DNA of 64,000 bases. It comes from Paramarasmius palmivorus (Eukaryota > Basidiomycota > Agaricomycetes > Agaricales > Marasmiaceae). How positions within the stretch are numbered: position 1 is the first letter of the stretch; every line of letters begins with the position of its first letter. The DNA lies in assembly GCA_037176845.1 (NCBI GenBank), contig JAYKXP010000118.1, positions 83,535 to 147,534 of the forward strand. The letters run 5' to 3'. The translations under genes and the position numbers were made by a program. Positions 11,117 to 21,059 of this stretch are shown here, piece after piece. The notes under the pieces are model-generated. The model did not search any database, was not told the DNA's origin, and saw only the letters and a program-made list of their open reading frames with translations.

Positions 11117-11487
11117 TGTCAGAGTTTTAGATTGAACTCTGTTAGCAGCGATAGCGCAGGTAAGCGCGAATAAACAATAGCTGATGACCAGAGGGGTTGA
11201 GTGAACACTAGATCTGAACTGATATCGATTCAATTCGATGTATGTAGGGTTTTCTGTCTAGCTTTTATACATGAGTGAGGGATAAAAGATAATCCTAAAG
11301 GTACGATAATAGATACTAAGTGAACTAGAAATAACTGCACAGTCAGTGTCAGTAACTGTCAGTAGATGGTGGTACAAGCGGGTTAAAGCTGCTGTTCTAT
11401 GTATATCTGCTTTCTTAGTAATTGTGGCATAGGCGGAATAAAGTGAAAATAACTTGTCTAGTGATATCTATATTTAGAATTCCAACA
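11117..11487 (-). repeat. 5' LTR of the gag-only Copia element
   Basis: It is 371 bp with TG..CA ends. On the minus strand it precedes the primer binding site. TATAT at 11488-11492 is the second target duplication copy. Confidence 0.95.
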
Positions 11488-12429
11488 TATATCGTCAAGA
11501 TAAACATGTAGGAATACTCCGATGTATTCTCGGAAAATGGTATTCATCAACCGTTGAAACGTTGAAGGTGCGTTAGTATCACCTTGTTGCATTACGTGGC
11601 TCACAAAAGTGCCACTAGGTGTTGAGAATGCAGTTTTCGGTACATCCTCAGGTACTATTCGTACCTGTTCATAGGCATCTGACAGGTCAATCTTGGATCG
11701 ATATTTCGCTGCCGCTACTTGCATACGGACACGGTCCTGATCTGGTAAGGGCGTAACATCCTTTACCGTATTCTCATTTCGCTGACGGCAGTCAACGGTA
11801 GTGCGCAACTTCCCATCTTTCTTGGGGATACATAGCATTGGGGCGGCTTGAGGTACCGTAGTTGGTTCCCACCAGCTGGCTCGAATATATCGGTTGATTT
11901 TTTCTGCAAGTTGGCCCTTCAAAGAATCAGGGCACCGAGGCATATAGTAACGGTAACGTTGATCAGGGTTGATCAACGGTATAGTGTGGTTCACTATACG
12001 AAGTGGCGGGAGCTTCTCAGGTACGCCACTCATGATGTCGGCGTACTCATTAAGCCAATTTTGGCGAAGCTTATCTAGCTCTTCATCGGTAAGGGTTCCA
12101 TCAACTTGAGTATTCATAGAGTTGACGGTTTCGATGATAGTTTGTTTGTTTGACTTAGGATAATCCAAGTCTGGGTGTTGAGTCCGTAAGAACTCCTCAA
12201 CCAATTCGTCAATTGGCATGGGATCCCGCGCTGTAATTGCGCTATCAATCATAGCAAAGAGGTCTTCAATTTCCAGATCGTCGCCTGGGCCCAGTAATAC
12301 AGGTAAGTGGCGGTTTAATGTTTCTTTTTTATTTATAGCTTCGGATTCGCCAACAGTTTCAACGTTAGCAGCTCGCGACCAGGGTGGTTCAACCACAACT
12401 GACCGAGCGTTTGCATGACTACCATGTAG
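11488..12429 (-). CDS. Gypsy pol, N-terminal half of reverse transcriptase (split by Copia element)
   Basis: The frame is continuous with gag-pro across the UGA at 12432. It contains reverse transcriptase motifs: PMLCIPKKDGKLRTTVDCRQRN, KIDLSDAYEQV with the first catalytic Asp, FQRLMNTIF, and the active-site box VYLDD. Directly after YLDDI the frame runs into the LTR of a Copia-type element and stops within it, giving a spurious tail. The second half resumes at 8233 in register once one copy of the TATAT duplication is discounted. The insertion therefore broke an otherwise open RT. Confidence 0.9.
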
Positions 12430-12432
12430 TCA
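12430..12432 (-). promoter_or_regulatory. Candidate UGA-CUA stop-codon readthrough site between gag-pro and pol
   Basis: The gag-pro frame reads AAG UGA CUA CAU, and the same frame then stays open into the RT domain with no further stop. UGA followed by CUA is a well-known leaky context in eukaryotic and viral readthrough. No ATG is needed to start pol, and the frames match exactly. Readthrough is inferred from context only. Confidence 0.65.
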
Positions 12433-15400
12433 CTTCATCTCCTGTTTAGGGGACTCTGTAGGCCTTTTATTTGCCTTAGATTTCGAAGATTTACGGTCTT
12501 CGACGACCCCATACTTTTTGGGTCGCTTTTTTACTTCGATTTCTTCACCGTCGTTGAGCTGAATACTATCAGCCACGCGTTTTGATGCACGGCGGGCCAG
12601 TTCGGTCAGTTCCTCCCCCTCAGAAAGGGTTGGAATAACCGAATCCTTCATTTTTATAGTGTCATTACTGAAGGCCAAGTCGATACCATGACGCCGCATA
12701 AATACGGTGCCCACCACAGCATCATAGCGGTCAATATTTGCTATGTCAAAGTAGTCACTAGAGCTAACACGATCCTTATTTGTTAGAATCGAATAACGAG
12801 TAGTACAACCGTAAGTTATCCTCGAACGGCTTCCTTTAGTGCCCAATTGAAGTGTGACTGGGTCCTCTAGGCGGAACATCTTTAACTTTGCCAGTCGCGC
12901 AAAGTCTGGGCTAATGGCATCGGCAGTACTTCCACTGTCAAAGAGGACAAAAGCTTTGACGCCGTTAATCAAGATCCAAGCTGCGAAGCAGCGTTTCTCT
13001 GCATTGGTACGCTTTGGGCGTTTGCCTGTTTTAGGTACGTGTACAGGCTTTGGCTCTAAAGTGGCAGTTACGCCACCGTCTTCATCAATTTTCATAGTCC
13101 GGATATATTCCGGGAAATCTAAGGTGAGAGCTTCAGGTTCGTCTACCTGATAGTCTGACAGGCATGTATTGTAGCTTGAAACAGATTCCGCATCCGAATC
13201 GTCTCGAAGATGTGCAAACCGTTCACCGAGGGTATATCCCTCATAGTCGGCTTCATCCCCAGAGTCAATGTAGTCCCTCATGAAGCCGGTGCGCTCATCA
13301 GCTTCACTTTCAGTGCCGGGATCGTACTGTGAACCCTCGTATGAACTTGGAGAGTATTCCTTATCTGATTCATCCCCTGACAGGGATTCATTTTCATATC
13401 TAGACCAGATCTCCTGATCATCGGGATTTGTTTGGTCTATATTGGGTTCTCCCGAATTTTCATTTTCAGGACTTTCGATGTCGAGGATGCGACATAGACG
13501 GGTATTTCCGTCATCATCAGTCATGCGAAAAACTTGTCCAGGTCGTACATTTCCTTTTGTTCGATCTGGCTTTGCAGATGAGGGGAAACGTGGCTTAACG
13601 AACGGTTGGTTATCCTTTCGTTCGTACTTAGGCTTATCCTTTCTCTCGGATGAGCCGGGACGTACCGGATAAAACTGTGGTCGTTCGTCCTTAGGTCGTT
13701 CTGAGTGTGGTTTGACGCTATAGCGTCGGCGGTCCACAACTTGAAGTCGTCTAGGTGAGCCATCTCGGCGCCTATCACCTGTAGGGTGGCGTTTACGTTC
13801 TTTAGATCGAGAACGAGATTTCTTGCGCTTTGTACGCTCAAGATTGCGTCGAGCTTCATGGTAATAGGTAAGGGCTCGTTCGCCACGCTCTGCCTTAATG
13901 GCAGCTTCCATAATTTGGGTCAATGTAGAGTGTTCGGCCGTAATCTGGTGGATACGAGCCAAATCCTCTGCCATGCTTGACGGTAAGAGAAGCAGTAGCC
14001 GTTTGCGGAAGTTGTATGCATCCGGGGGAATAGGTAAGCTCTTAGCATATTTTTTGAGAGTATCGAACAGTCCCTCAACTCCTCGAGAACGAGAGTATGT
14101 TATGGATTCATACTTCTCAGTAACCTTTGTTAATGATGCTTCATGAATGAAGCGACGATAAAGGCCGCTGACGACCTGCATAAAGGTCCAACGTCCTTGT
14201 AAAGGGTCATTTTTGGTGTTAATGTCTGGGATACGTTCCACGACATCGACAAACCATTGTTTAGCTGATCCTTTTAGGAATGCAGCTAGCGCGTTTGTCC
14301 GTTGCATGTCAACGGTGGTGAGTACATACGCCTTCTTTGTGGCGCTCCACCTAATATCCGGTCCGCATAGATCAGCCGTGTTCAGCCAACGGACACTATC
14401 TCGGACAAACATGTCAAAGATAACCAAGTCGTCTTCGCCACCGTAAGGTGTAGGCTTAGCGACCGATTGCATTAGCGTCTTTTGGATGCTACTATTTTTC
14501 TTGGTAGGCTCACAAAGAAGGTAAGCTTCAATCAATTCCTCGTAGATCTTAAACGCTGATTTCAGCATCTCATGATCAGATTGAGGCGTTGGGTCGTATA
14601 CCCACTCCTTCTTGTGATCCAGAGCGGGATCTTCGGATGGGTGTCTCATCCGTGCTCGAACATTGGCTTCGTCCGGCGTAGGGGATTTATTACGCGCATT
14701 TCTGCGTGAGTTGCTATGCGCAGATGCTCGTGCATCCGCATCATTTTCTGAGTTATTGTCCTCAGGTTCCGAGGGGTCAGATCCATGATGACTGCCACCC
14801 GGAGGGTCGTCTCCAGGTGGTCCTCCATTTCCTGGAGCATTAGGAGGTTCCTCCTCTTGTTGCCGTTCATTAGAACGAGCGTTAGCGTCGTTCCTATGAC
14901 GCTTGGGTCTTATAGGACCTCGAGGAGGCTCTGTGTTTCGATGAACTGCCTTTTTGGCAGCCGGTTTTTTGGGTAGTTCCTCTTCAGGAATGGCAGTGTC
15001 ATTCCTCGGTTTCTCGCGAGGACGACGGTAACGATTTGGGTCGTTACTTGAGAAAGGTTCAGGGTGCATGGTTCGAAGCCGCATTATCTCAACGTCCTCT
15101 ATCGGACGAGCAATCTGACGAATTTGGGGGTGTAGATAATGATACACCATCCCGTCCCCGTCGATGTAAACATCTTGGGACTCAATGTAAGTAGTACTGT
15201 AATTCATCAGATCATAGTCTCGTAGAACTGAGAGGATATATCGACGTCGTAGTTCGTTGTGATAGGCACGAACTTGCGTCTCAGAGATATGGGATTGACT
15301 TGTATGCAAAGACGGGAGTCGATGAGATTGATTCTCATCATCTGAAACATATTGAACACTCCACGGTGATGGGGAGCGTTTACCCTCCGAGGAAGGCACA

Positions 15401-15789
15401 GTACCAGAGGTCTGTAAGGTACGGAGAGGTGCTTTACCTCGTTTGAGCGCAACTCTATTGGTCTCGTCAAAAATAGAGTTTGCGGAGATGCTACCACCAG
15501 CAAACCCGTCTCCCGAGAAGAGACTATTCGCCGAAGGCTCACGAGGGGATCTTCGAGCTGTATCTGATGATCTTCCATCAGATTGAGGTCTACCCCTTTC
15601 ATGGTTAGGGGACTTAGGAGGTTCAGGCGAGTTCGCGTTAGGTGTAGAAAAAGGTGTATTATTTTTTGTAAAGGTAGATCCGACATTTGAGCCTGGGGCT
15701 CTGGGTAGTCTAGATGAAGTCTGAGTATTGTTAGGCGTTGATGACGACGCCGTAGCTTGGGTACGTTGGGTATAAGTAGCCGTAGCCAT
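12430..15789 (-). CDS. Gypsy gag-protease polyprotein
   Basis: A 1119-residue ORF starts at ATG 15789, about 230 bp inside the LTR. Residues 1 to about 400 are low-complexity (Ser, Pro, Asn, acidic, Arg). Residues about 410-660 look like a retrotransposon capsid region (helical, with QWFVDVVE and FRKRLLLLLPSSM), followed by an Arg/Lys-rich stretch that could bind RNA. I see no CCHC zinc knuckle. A retropepsin-like protease follows, with its active site at FDSGST (Asp about 951). The frame ends in UGA at 12432-12430 and pol continues in the same frame, so a gag-pro-pol fusion by readthrough is likely. There is no internal stop or frameshift. Confidence 0.88.
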   Translation of the reverse strand: MATATYTQRTQATASSSTPNNTQTSSRLPRAPGSNVGSTFTKNNTPFSTPNANSPEPPKSPNHERGRPQSDGRSSDTARRSPREPSANSLFSGDGFAGGSISANSIFDETNRVALKRGKAPLRTLQTSGTVPSSEGKRSPSPWSVQYVSDDENQSHRLPSLHTSQSHISETQVRAYHNELRRRYILSVLRDYDLMNYSTTYIESQDVYIDGDGMVYHYLHPQIRQIARPIEDVEIMRLRTMHPEPFSSNDPNRYRRPREKPRNDTAIPEEELPKKPAAKKAVHRNTEPPRGPIRPKRHRNDANARSNERQQEEEPPNAPGNGGPPGDDPPGGSHHGSDPSEPEDNNSENDADARASAHSNSRRNARNKSPTPDEANVRARMRHPSEDPALDHKKEWVYDPTPQSDHEMLKSAFKIYEELIEAYLLCEPTKKNSSIQKTLMQSVAKPTPYGGEDDLVIFDMFVRDSVRWLNTADLCGPDIRWSATKKAYVLTTVDMQRTNALAAFLKGSAKQWFVDVVERIPDINTKNDPLQGRWTFMQVVSGLYRRFIHEASLTKVTEKYESITYSRSRGVEGLFDTLKKYAKSLPIPPDAYNFRKRLLLLLPSSMAEDLARIHQITAEHSTLTQIMEAAIKAERGERALTYYHEARRNLERTKRKKSRSRSKERKRHPTGDRRRDGSPRRLQVVDRRRYSVKPHSERPKDERPQFYPVRPGSSERKDKPKYERKDNQPFVKPRFPSSAKPDRTKGNVRPGQVFRMTDDDGNTRLCRILDIESPENENSGEPNIDQTNPDDQEIWSRYENESLSGDESDKEYSPSSYEGSQYDPGTESEADERTGFMRDYIDSGDEADYEGYTLGERFAHLRDDSDAESVSSYNTCLSDYQVDEPEALTLDFPEYIRTMKIDEDGGVTATLEPKPVHVPKTGKRPKRTNAEKRCFAAWILINGVKAFVLFDSGSTADAISPDFARLAKLKMFRLEDPVTLQLGTKGSRSRITYGCTTRYSILTNKDRVSSSDYFDIANIDRYDAVVGTVFMRRHGIDLAFSNDTIKMKDSVIPTLSEGEELTELARRASKRVADSIQLNDGEEIEVKKRPKKYGVVEDRKSSKSKANKRPTESPKQEMK

Positions 15790-16020
15790 GTCTAGGGACA
15801 GGCTTCGGGTAGCGAATGGTGAAGGGGAAAGTGTGTGATACGGTAGTTCCTCGGAAGTCTTGGTGACTTGCTTTGAGGTTTTTCGGGTGTGTTGAGTCTT
15901 CGTGGTGGTGGTAGGTCAAGGTAGGATGGGTAGGAAAGGTAATATAGTGATTCGGCGGTAATGGAAAATTTTCACGGGTTGCGTAGAGTGCTTTTGGAGC
16001 AATAGCTGAGGTTAAAAAAA
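15790..16020 (-). other. Gypsy 5' leader without a gene
   Basis: This stretch between the LTR and the gag start should hold the primer binding site. The bases next to the LTR on the minus strand read CATTTTTTTAACCTC, which I cannot match to a tRNA 3' end. Confidence 0.5.
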
Positions 16021-16228
16021 TGTGTAACGCGGTAGTCGCGATAATAGAGCTCTCGTATCACCTTCGGGCCTCGACGTAACCAGACAGGGCTTTATAATTG
16101 CACCTGAGTACTCTACGACAAGGCGGTGAAGGTAATGGTAAAAGAGAAAGCTACGGAATATTCTAGGTACGCGGGATTATATATGTCCGGGCTGTGAAGT
16201 AACTACTAAATATGGAACGCGCCGTTAC
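16021..16228 (-). repeat. 5' LTR of the Gypsy element
   Basis: A 208-bp segment begins TGTAACGCGG and ends CCGTTACA on the plus strand, so both termini have the TG..CA form and mirror each other. On the minus strand a TATATAAT box lies roughly 45 bp into the LTR, a suitable promoter for the genes to its left. The partner LTR is outside the window, so the limits rest on the terminal dinucleotides only. The five bases CATTG at 16229-16233 would be one copy of the target duplication. Confidence 0.65.
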
Positions 16229-16513
16229 ACATTGAGATCAATCGTGTTGTTCACAAACTGCCACCCGCCACGATAGCGAAAAATAACGACGAGCGCCATA
16301 ACTACGCAAGCTAGTCAGTGTGATGAGCTACAAGCCAGGGAAGTCACATCTCACTGTGGTTGATCGAACACATGGAACCTGAGAGAATGACAGGCCATCG
16401 CCTCCCGCCCCATACTACATAACATCGCCAAAGCTTGATATTGATCAGGCCAGAGCTGGTCATGCTCAAAATCCTGCACTTGCCAACATGATGTCCCCTA
16501 CAAAACTAATTGT
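16229..16513. other. Flank of the Gypsy element, nothing recognised
   Basis: Host DNA to the right of the LTR, with no ORF or repeat recognised. The first five bases are the presumed target duplication. Confidence 0.4.
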
Positions 16514-16885
16514 TTATAACCAGATTAGCGGTGATCTAATTTCGACAATGAATATGTCGTACTTTGCGACAAACAAGATACTTGTGCGGATGATACTTTT
16601 CCTATTATCTTCATCAGCAATCATTTGATCGAGAAGATGAGTCACACACGTAAATGTAGCCATATTCCTTGAAAAGTTCCCTGGTAACAAGAAGCTACTT
16701 CCAGTGACCTTGAGTGCTGCACCGTTGATGATAACAGTAATCGTCGCCAAAGCGAAGAGCAGAACTACAAGAAGGATCTGAACTTGATACCTTTTCTCCT
16801 GGCGCTTGATGAGGATATAGGTGCATTGTGTAAACAATACTACATGAACACCTGAAGGATCGCACTTGTCAGTGGTTCCTGTCAT
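16514..16885 (-). pseudogene. Fragment of a fungal multi-span (7-TM-like) membrane protein
   Basis: The minus-strand frame shows GVHVVLFTQCTYILIKR, then a hydrophobic helix QILLVVLLFALATITVIING. This pattern (loop, TM helix, Lys/Arg-rich turn, TM helix) is common near the N-terminus of basidiomycete 7-TM proteins like the gene near 27.6 kb. The downstream part that should give further helices is short and loses similarity, and no RCY-x-VWG motif follows. I treat it as a decayed N-terminal fragment; introns may hide more. Confidence 0.45.
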
Positions 16886-17654
16886 ATAGCAATCGTCGAT
16901 TTGTGGGTACCGTATAGCACTCCACCTACCTGATGTAGATATTGGTTGTGTTTGTAGTGAGCAAATGAATGTTTACGCACATAGGTCGCGGCGGCCAAAG
17001 CTACTAGTGGATCCAAGCCGTCTGAGGGCATTGATGTGCTGCGTTTGTCGGGATGAAGGGTATCGGCGAGAAATAGTAACGAGATGGTCAGGGAATCAAC
17101 GCAATGAACACGAAGGATGACGAAGGATCTCTATGTGAACGGGCCCGAGGATATCGAGGAGCAGTGATGGGTAAAGTATGCGCGACAGGGCCACACGGAA
17201 AGTTACTGTAAAGACCCATTCAAAAGCAAAATCTACTGAACAAACACACCGCCTCATTCCATGCTTCCTACAAGATGTCGATCCGATAACAACGGTATCC
17301 TGGTCTCACGAGGGCACTACATGTAGCCACGATTGTGATCACAATGACCGCGAAAGGTCAAGGAATCAACGGAACAAGAAAAGTTAATGAAAAAGCTGAT
17401 GTAACCTGGATGAAGGTTTGTTGATCGCTACAGACGCGGAACTCGTGGTACTCTATCGTAACAATATAGGGAAGCCATCGCTCTCTACGGAAGAGCTATC
17501 ACTCCGAGTTATCCATATCAGCTATCCTTCCGAATCACAATCTATTACAAATGGACGTTGATGAAAGAGAAGCACTTTGGTTGAACAGCATCTTATCCCA
17601 AGATGCCAGAGATCCCTGATCTGAGTATAGGCTATCTCCTCCTTTACCACGAAA

Positions 17655-17960
17655 ACCTCTGCCATCTGAGGATCCGGCAGTCCCATGTGTAGAACATGCC
17701 ATTGTTGGTGGGATGACATCAATCTTGCACTGAACAATATTTTGGGCTATTTATACCTAAAAACAGCCTCAACTTCATGCCGGCAATCACAAGCGGCAGG
17801 GTGTGTGATTTCCCACTCCGGAGGCACAAAGATGGCACCAAGAGTTTAGCTGACGGCCTCTCGCCTGTCATCAACAGGAAGATCAAGTTTTGATGTAAAG
17901 CGAGAGATTGGTTCCGACCATCCAATCAGGAGTATAGGCCATGAAGATTTAGTTGATCAC
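17655..17960. repeat. Tandem non-coding block, copy 1
   Basis: It shares about 300 bp with 18168-18535. Common landmarks are ATCTGAGGATCCG, GAACAATATTTTGGGCT, AATCACAAGCGGCAGG and ATTTAGTTGATCAC, in the same order. The copies differ by substitutions and small indels. Function unknown. Confidence 0.75.
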
Positions 17961-18167
17961 TCTCTTGAAACTTGTTGGATCTTTTCTAATGAGACTGTAT
18001 TCTTCGATGTGAATTTCTGTGACTTCATGGCTTCGAAAATATGTACGCGACTGAAAGTGCTTCGGCTTCGACGGTGGAACTTTGGGGCTGACCAAAAATT
18101 TTCTTCTTCAACAAATTTGATAACGATCCGATAACAGTGGAGCTTCGACGACAAAGTGAAGATGTCC

Positions 18168-18535
18168 GCATCTGAGGATCCGCAAGTTCTATGAGTAAAT
18201 TATGCCATTGTTAGTGGGGGTGGCATCAATCTTGCACTGTTTTGAACAATATTTTGGGCTGTTTATGCCCAAAAACAGCCTCAAAAGGCCGAAAATCACA
18301 AGCGGCAGGCTATGTGCTTTCCCATTCTGGAGGCACAAAGACTCTGGGAATTTAGCCGACCAGTGACCGCCGACCGCCTGTCATCACCAGGAAGATCACC
18401 AGGAAGATCAAGTTTCGATACTAAAGTGATAGATCGGTTCCAACCATCCAATCACGAGTATGGCGTAGGCCATGCGGTCTCCAAAGGTAAAAAAAGCTTG
18501 CTCTTTGGCTATAGTATTTAGTTGATCACGTCGTT
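18168..18535. repeat. Tandem non-coding block, copy 2
   Basis: It is longer than copy 1, partly because a short CACCAGGAAGAT unit is repeated inside it. The landmarks are the same as in copy 1, about 510 bp apart. Confidence 0.75.
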
Positions 18536-18940
18536 GAAACAAAATCATAACTTCACTGGTCAGTCCATAAAGCACGGAGACTCGCCCGACCGAGGGCCTT
18601 GTACCATCATACCCTGTTTCTTCAGAATCTTCTCGATCGTTCGGAGCTAAAGTTACGCCACGAAAACACAAAAAGTTTTGTCAAATTCAATTGGCACGAT
18701 GCTGGCAAAATCATGGGTGTCTGACGACCTGGACAACTGTCAACGGGAAGCGAGTTCAAACAACCACCGACCCAGAGCCATTCCTAATAGTAATAGACCC
18801 TGGGGATCAGGACATCGCGCCTGGGGGAGTAATGGCCCTGGCGAAGAGTGGAGTACGTCATGCGTGTTGAAGCGCTATTTTGCTAAAACTAATATTCACC
18901 CAACAGAAAGTCCACCATCATCCATAATCGATATATCATC

Positions 18941-19656
18941 TTGTATGCCCAACTTTCATATTCTGCGGATCATGAATCTCACCTGCTTAAAGCCACTCAA
19001 ACACAAACGTTTTTGAGTAGTATGAGCACTCCATCCGCAACAACGCTCAACGTGCCAAGTACCACCTCGGACTCAACACCGCTCTCTACTAGTAGACATA
19101 CCTCCGATACCACAAGCGTCATTCTGTCACCAACTTCTAGGTTAGAATAACAACTCCCACATTTCGCTGCACCTCGACTTACGCAGAGTTCAACAGCCCA
19201 ACTACAGATAACACCAGTACTACATCAAAGAAGCAGTCTGTGCCTGTGATTGTTGGTGCGACGGTTGGCTCCATTGTTCTGATTTCTGTCGTGGTCTCAC
19301 TCCTTATATATCGGGCGAAGCGCCTGAAGAGATTAGAGAATGTTCATCAGCCCGAGATTCCTATATCACCTTATCCCCTCACTATGCCATTTGGTAAAAA
19401 AACACGCGACAGAGATAAACAGCGGCGTCTTGGATCAGCGGAAGATATCAACTCCGAGACACAACACGAGCCTGAAACGATGATCCCAGAAGGACATAGA
19501 AGCCCCATTCCATTGATTCCGGAGCCCCAGCCATTAGCCCGGGAAGGAAGATTTCGCCAACACCTGGATAGCGGCTGGAGGCCCCTAGTTGTGCCTGTAG
19601 TATCTGGGACGAGTAATGTCATCGATATTCCCCCACAATACGAGAATGCGCTGTAA
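18941..19656 (+). pseudogene. PPxY-tailed membrane protein family, copy A (N-terminally truncated)
   Basis: The right part (19200-19656) encodes a short Ser/Thr stretch, a single TM helix (VPVIVGATVGSIVLISVVVSLLIY) and a basic-to-polar cytoplasmic tail. The tail has ISPYP, a DSGWRP box and the end IPPQYENAL. It matches the tails of the 51-, 57- and 61-kb genes. A Ser/Thr-rich frame at about 19024-19147 looks like stalk sequence, but I could not join it to the TM exon in phase. No signal peptide exon or beta-sandwich domain is visible upstream. It is probably a broken, older copy. Confidence 0.55.
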
Positions 19657-19989
19657 TATTCGAGTAAATAGACACTCGAGGAGATAATTGTACAGTCTAA
19701 AAAGTGCCCATTCTGGTGCTCAAGGAGTGTTACAGAGCGGGTGGCAGGTTGAAAAACGTGACAAATGAGATATGTCATCGAACAGCGGAGAGAACGAAGA
19801 TGCATGGCTGGGAAAAAGAATTCTTGTACAAGAACAAGGGGTGAACAGGAGAGGGGCTAACATCGACCTGAACGTTACAAATTGGTATGGATTCATAATG
19901 CATGGCATACAGAGCTTGAAGCATAGAAAATATCAGTTAACAGCTAATCATCATCGGGTTCCGGCCCAATGGAAATCATTCATCGAGTT

Positions 19990-20720
19990 CCTCAGCTCGG
20001 CTCCGCAAGAATCGCTGACAATGTCAAATCCGTCTTGTAAAGTTCAGGGTCATATGAAACATACGGTGCCTTTTGAGTCGTTTTTTCCTCGAGTTCCTCA
20101 AGAGTCTTTGCATGATATATCCGTGGTACTGGTCGTTTATACCGCGACGACCGGGCGGTCTTAACGACGAGGGAAGGATCTAGAGCAAGTGGCGGATATA
20201 TAACAATCATGAGCTTGACTATATATAATGAGTGGACTGACCTTGAATGAGCTCCTCACGGGAATGACTCGGAACAGTCTCCACTGTGGCTTCCATGACC
20301 TTTTCTGCGGCATTGTTCTCATTTGGATTGGGAAAATTGTCCTTCGAAGACGAAGGTGAAGAATCTATCAATACTCCCTATCAACTTACCATCTGCGTTA
20401 TAGCCCTCTCGACTCACCATGCGAGCCCAAAAATGACAAGCTTGACGAAGTGATGTGGACATCATGACTCGGGCAAGGAACATTCGACGTCAATGTCTCC
20501 CCAGCCATAATATTCTCCAATTCCTTCTGCATCTTGTCTCTTACCAGGGAATGACGAGCATCAATGACAGCTATGATCATCGGCGCTAACAGCACCAGTT
20601 CTGGATAGAGAAGAACTATGATAACCAGCTCAGGTTTTTGCAGCGGCTGAAAGGCGATATTGAAAATTCCGAGAAGACGCGCCAGTTGCTGTTTTATGTA
20701 TCGAGTGACTGGACGATCGA
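19990..20720 (-). pseudogene. Small membrane protein, probably two-TM family, duplicated exon 1
   Basis: The minus strand has a hydrophobic segment (about 20510-20690; LARLLGIFN, then PELVIIVLLYPELVLLAPMIIAVIDA) followed by polar parts. These parts (ENNAAEKVMEATVETV and YHAKTLEELEEKTTQK) are separated by likely introns. The hydrophobic segment is a near copy of the one at 20761-20975. It resembles the gene at 22780-23361 in the order of LG, LR/LL, a WE/PE turn, then a long helix. Exon joins and the start are unresolved, and the function is unknown. Confidence 0.4.
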
Positions 20721-20957
20721 GTGAGTGAAATGTAACGTATGAAGATCATTCAAAATGTACATGCCTTCGTACATCAACCCTGATGCTTTTAACATCTTCT
20801 CTTCTACCAGGGAACAAGTAGTGTTGACAATGGCGATGATTATCTGCAACAAGAGCACCAATTCCGGATAGAGAATAACCACGATAACCAGTTCGGGTTC
20901 TTGCAGAAGATGAAGAGAAACGTTGAAAATGCCGAGAAGTGCAATTTGGCGTGGCAT
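20694..20957 (-). pseudogene. Second copy of the duplicated membrane exon
   Basis: It starts MPRQIALLGIFNVS and runs through QEPELVIVVILYPELVLLLQIIIAIVN, paralogous to the exon just left of it. It lies between matching short sequences, GTGACTGGAYGRTYGAGTGAG at about 20703 and 20968, that mark the duplication. It may be an alternative 5' exon or a relic of tandem duplication. Confidence 0.4.
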
Positions 20958-21059
20958 ATCTCAAGTGACTGGATGGTTGAGTGAGCGAATTGTAGGGTAA
21001 GAAAGTCAGAAGCACACGTACCTTTATATACCCCGGACCCAAGGCCTCTTGTTCGGTAG

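Larger units (their letters stand above)
8234..11487 (-). mobile_element. Gag-only Copia-type LTR retrotransposon (TR-GAG-like)
   Basis: Two 371-bp LTRs (8234-8604 and 11117-11487) start TGTCAGAG and end CCAACA, and are flanked by TATAT at 8229-8233 and 11488-11492. I found one mismatch between them (8290 G versus 11173 A), so insertion is recent. The 2.5-kb interior carries a Copia-type gag with a zinc knuckle and no protease, integrase or RT. It has a recognisable primer binding site and polypurine tract. It therefore resembles non-autonomous TR-GAG elements and would rely on a full Copia element for pol. It is inserted in the Gypsy RT next to YLDD. Confidence 0.92.
1..16228 (-). mobile_element. 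Ty3/Gypsy chromovirus-like LTR retrotransposon, left end outside window
   Basis: On the minus strand the order is LTR (16021-16228), gag-protease, reverse transcriptase, RNase H, integrase with chromodomain, then a third ORF. This is the Ty3/Gypsy order, and the C-terminal chromodomain places it with chromoviruses. Without its two nested insertions (429-3584 and 8234-11487) about 9.8 kb lies in the window. The second LTR is not found and presumably lies left of position 1. The coding frames are mostly open apart from the insertions and one or two UGA codons, so the copy was young when it was hit. Domain assignments come from visible motifs. Confidence 0.9.
16886..18940. other. Gene-free stretch with a duplicated block
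   Basis: No convincing gene. It holds the direct repeats at 17655-17960 and 18168-18535, described separately. Short minus-strand ORFs in both repeat copies are out of step with each other, so they do not look protein-coding. Confidence 0.5.

Noticed and set aside
11100..11117. Possible tRNA fragment (GGGGCCCATAACC)
   Set aside because: It is just the primer binding site of the Copia element. No cloverleaf can be formed around it.
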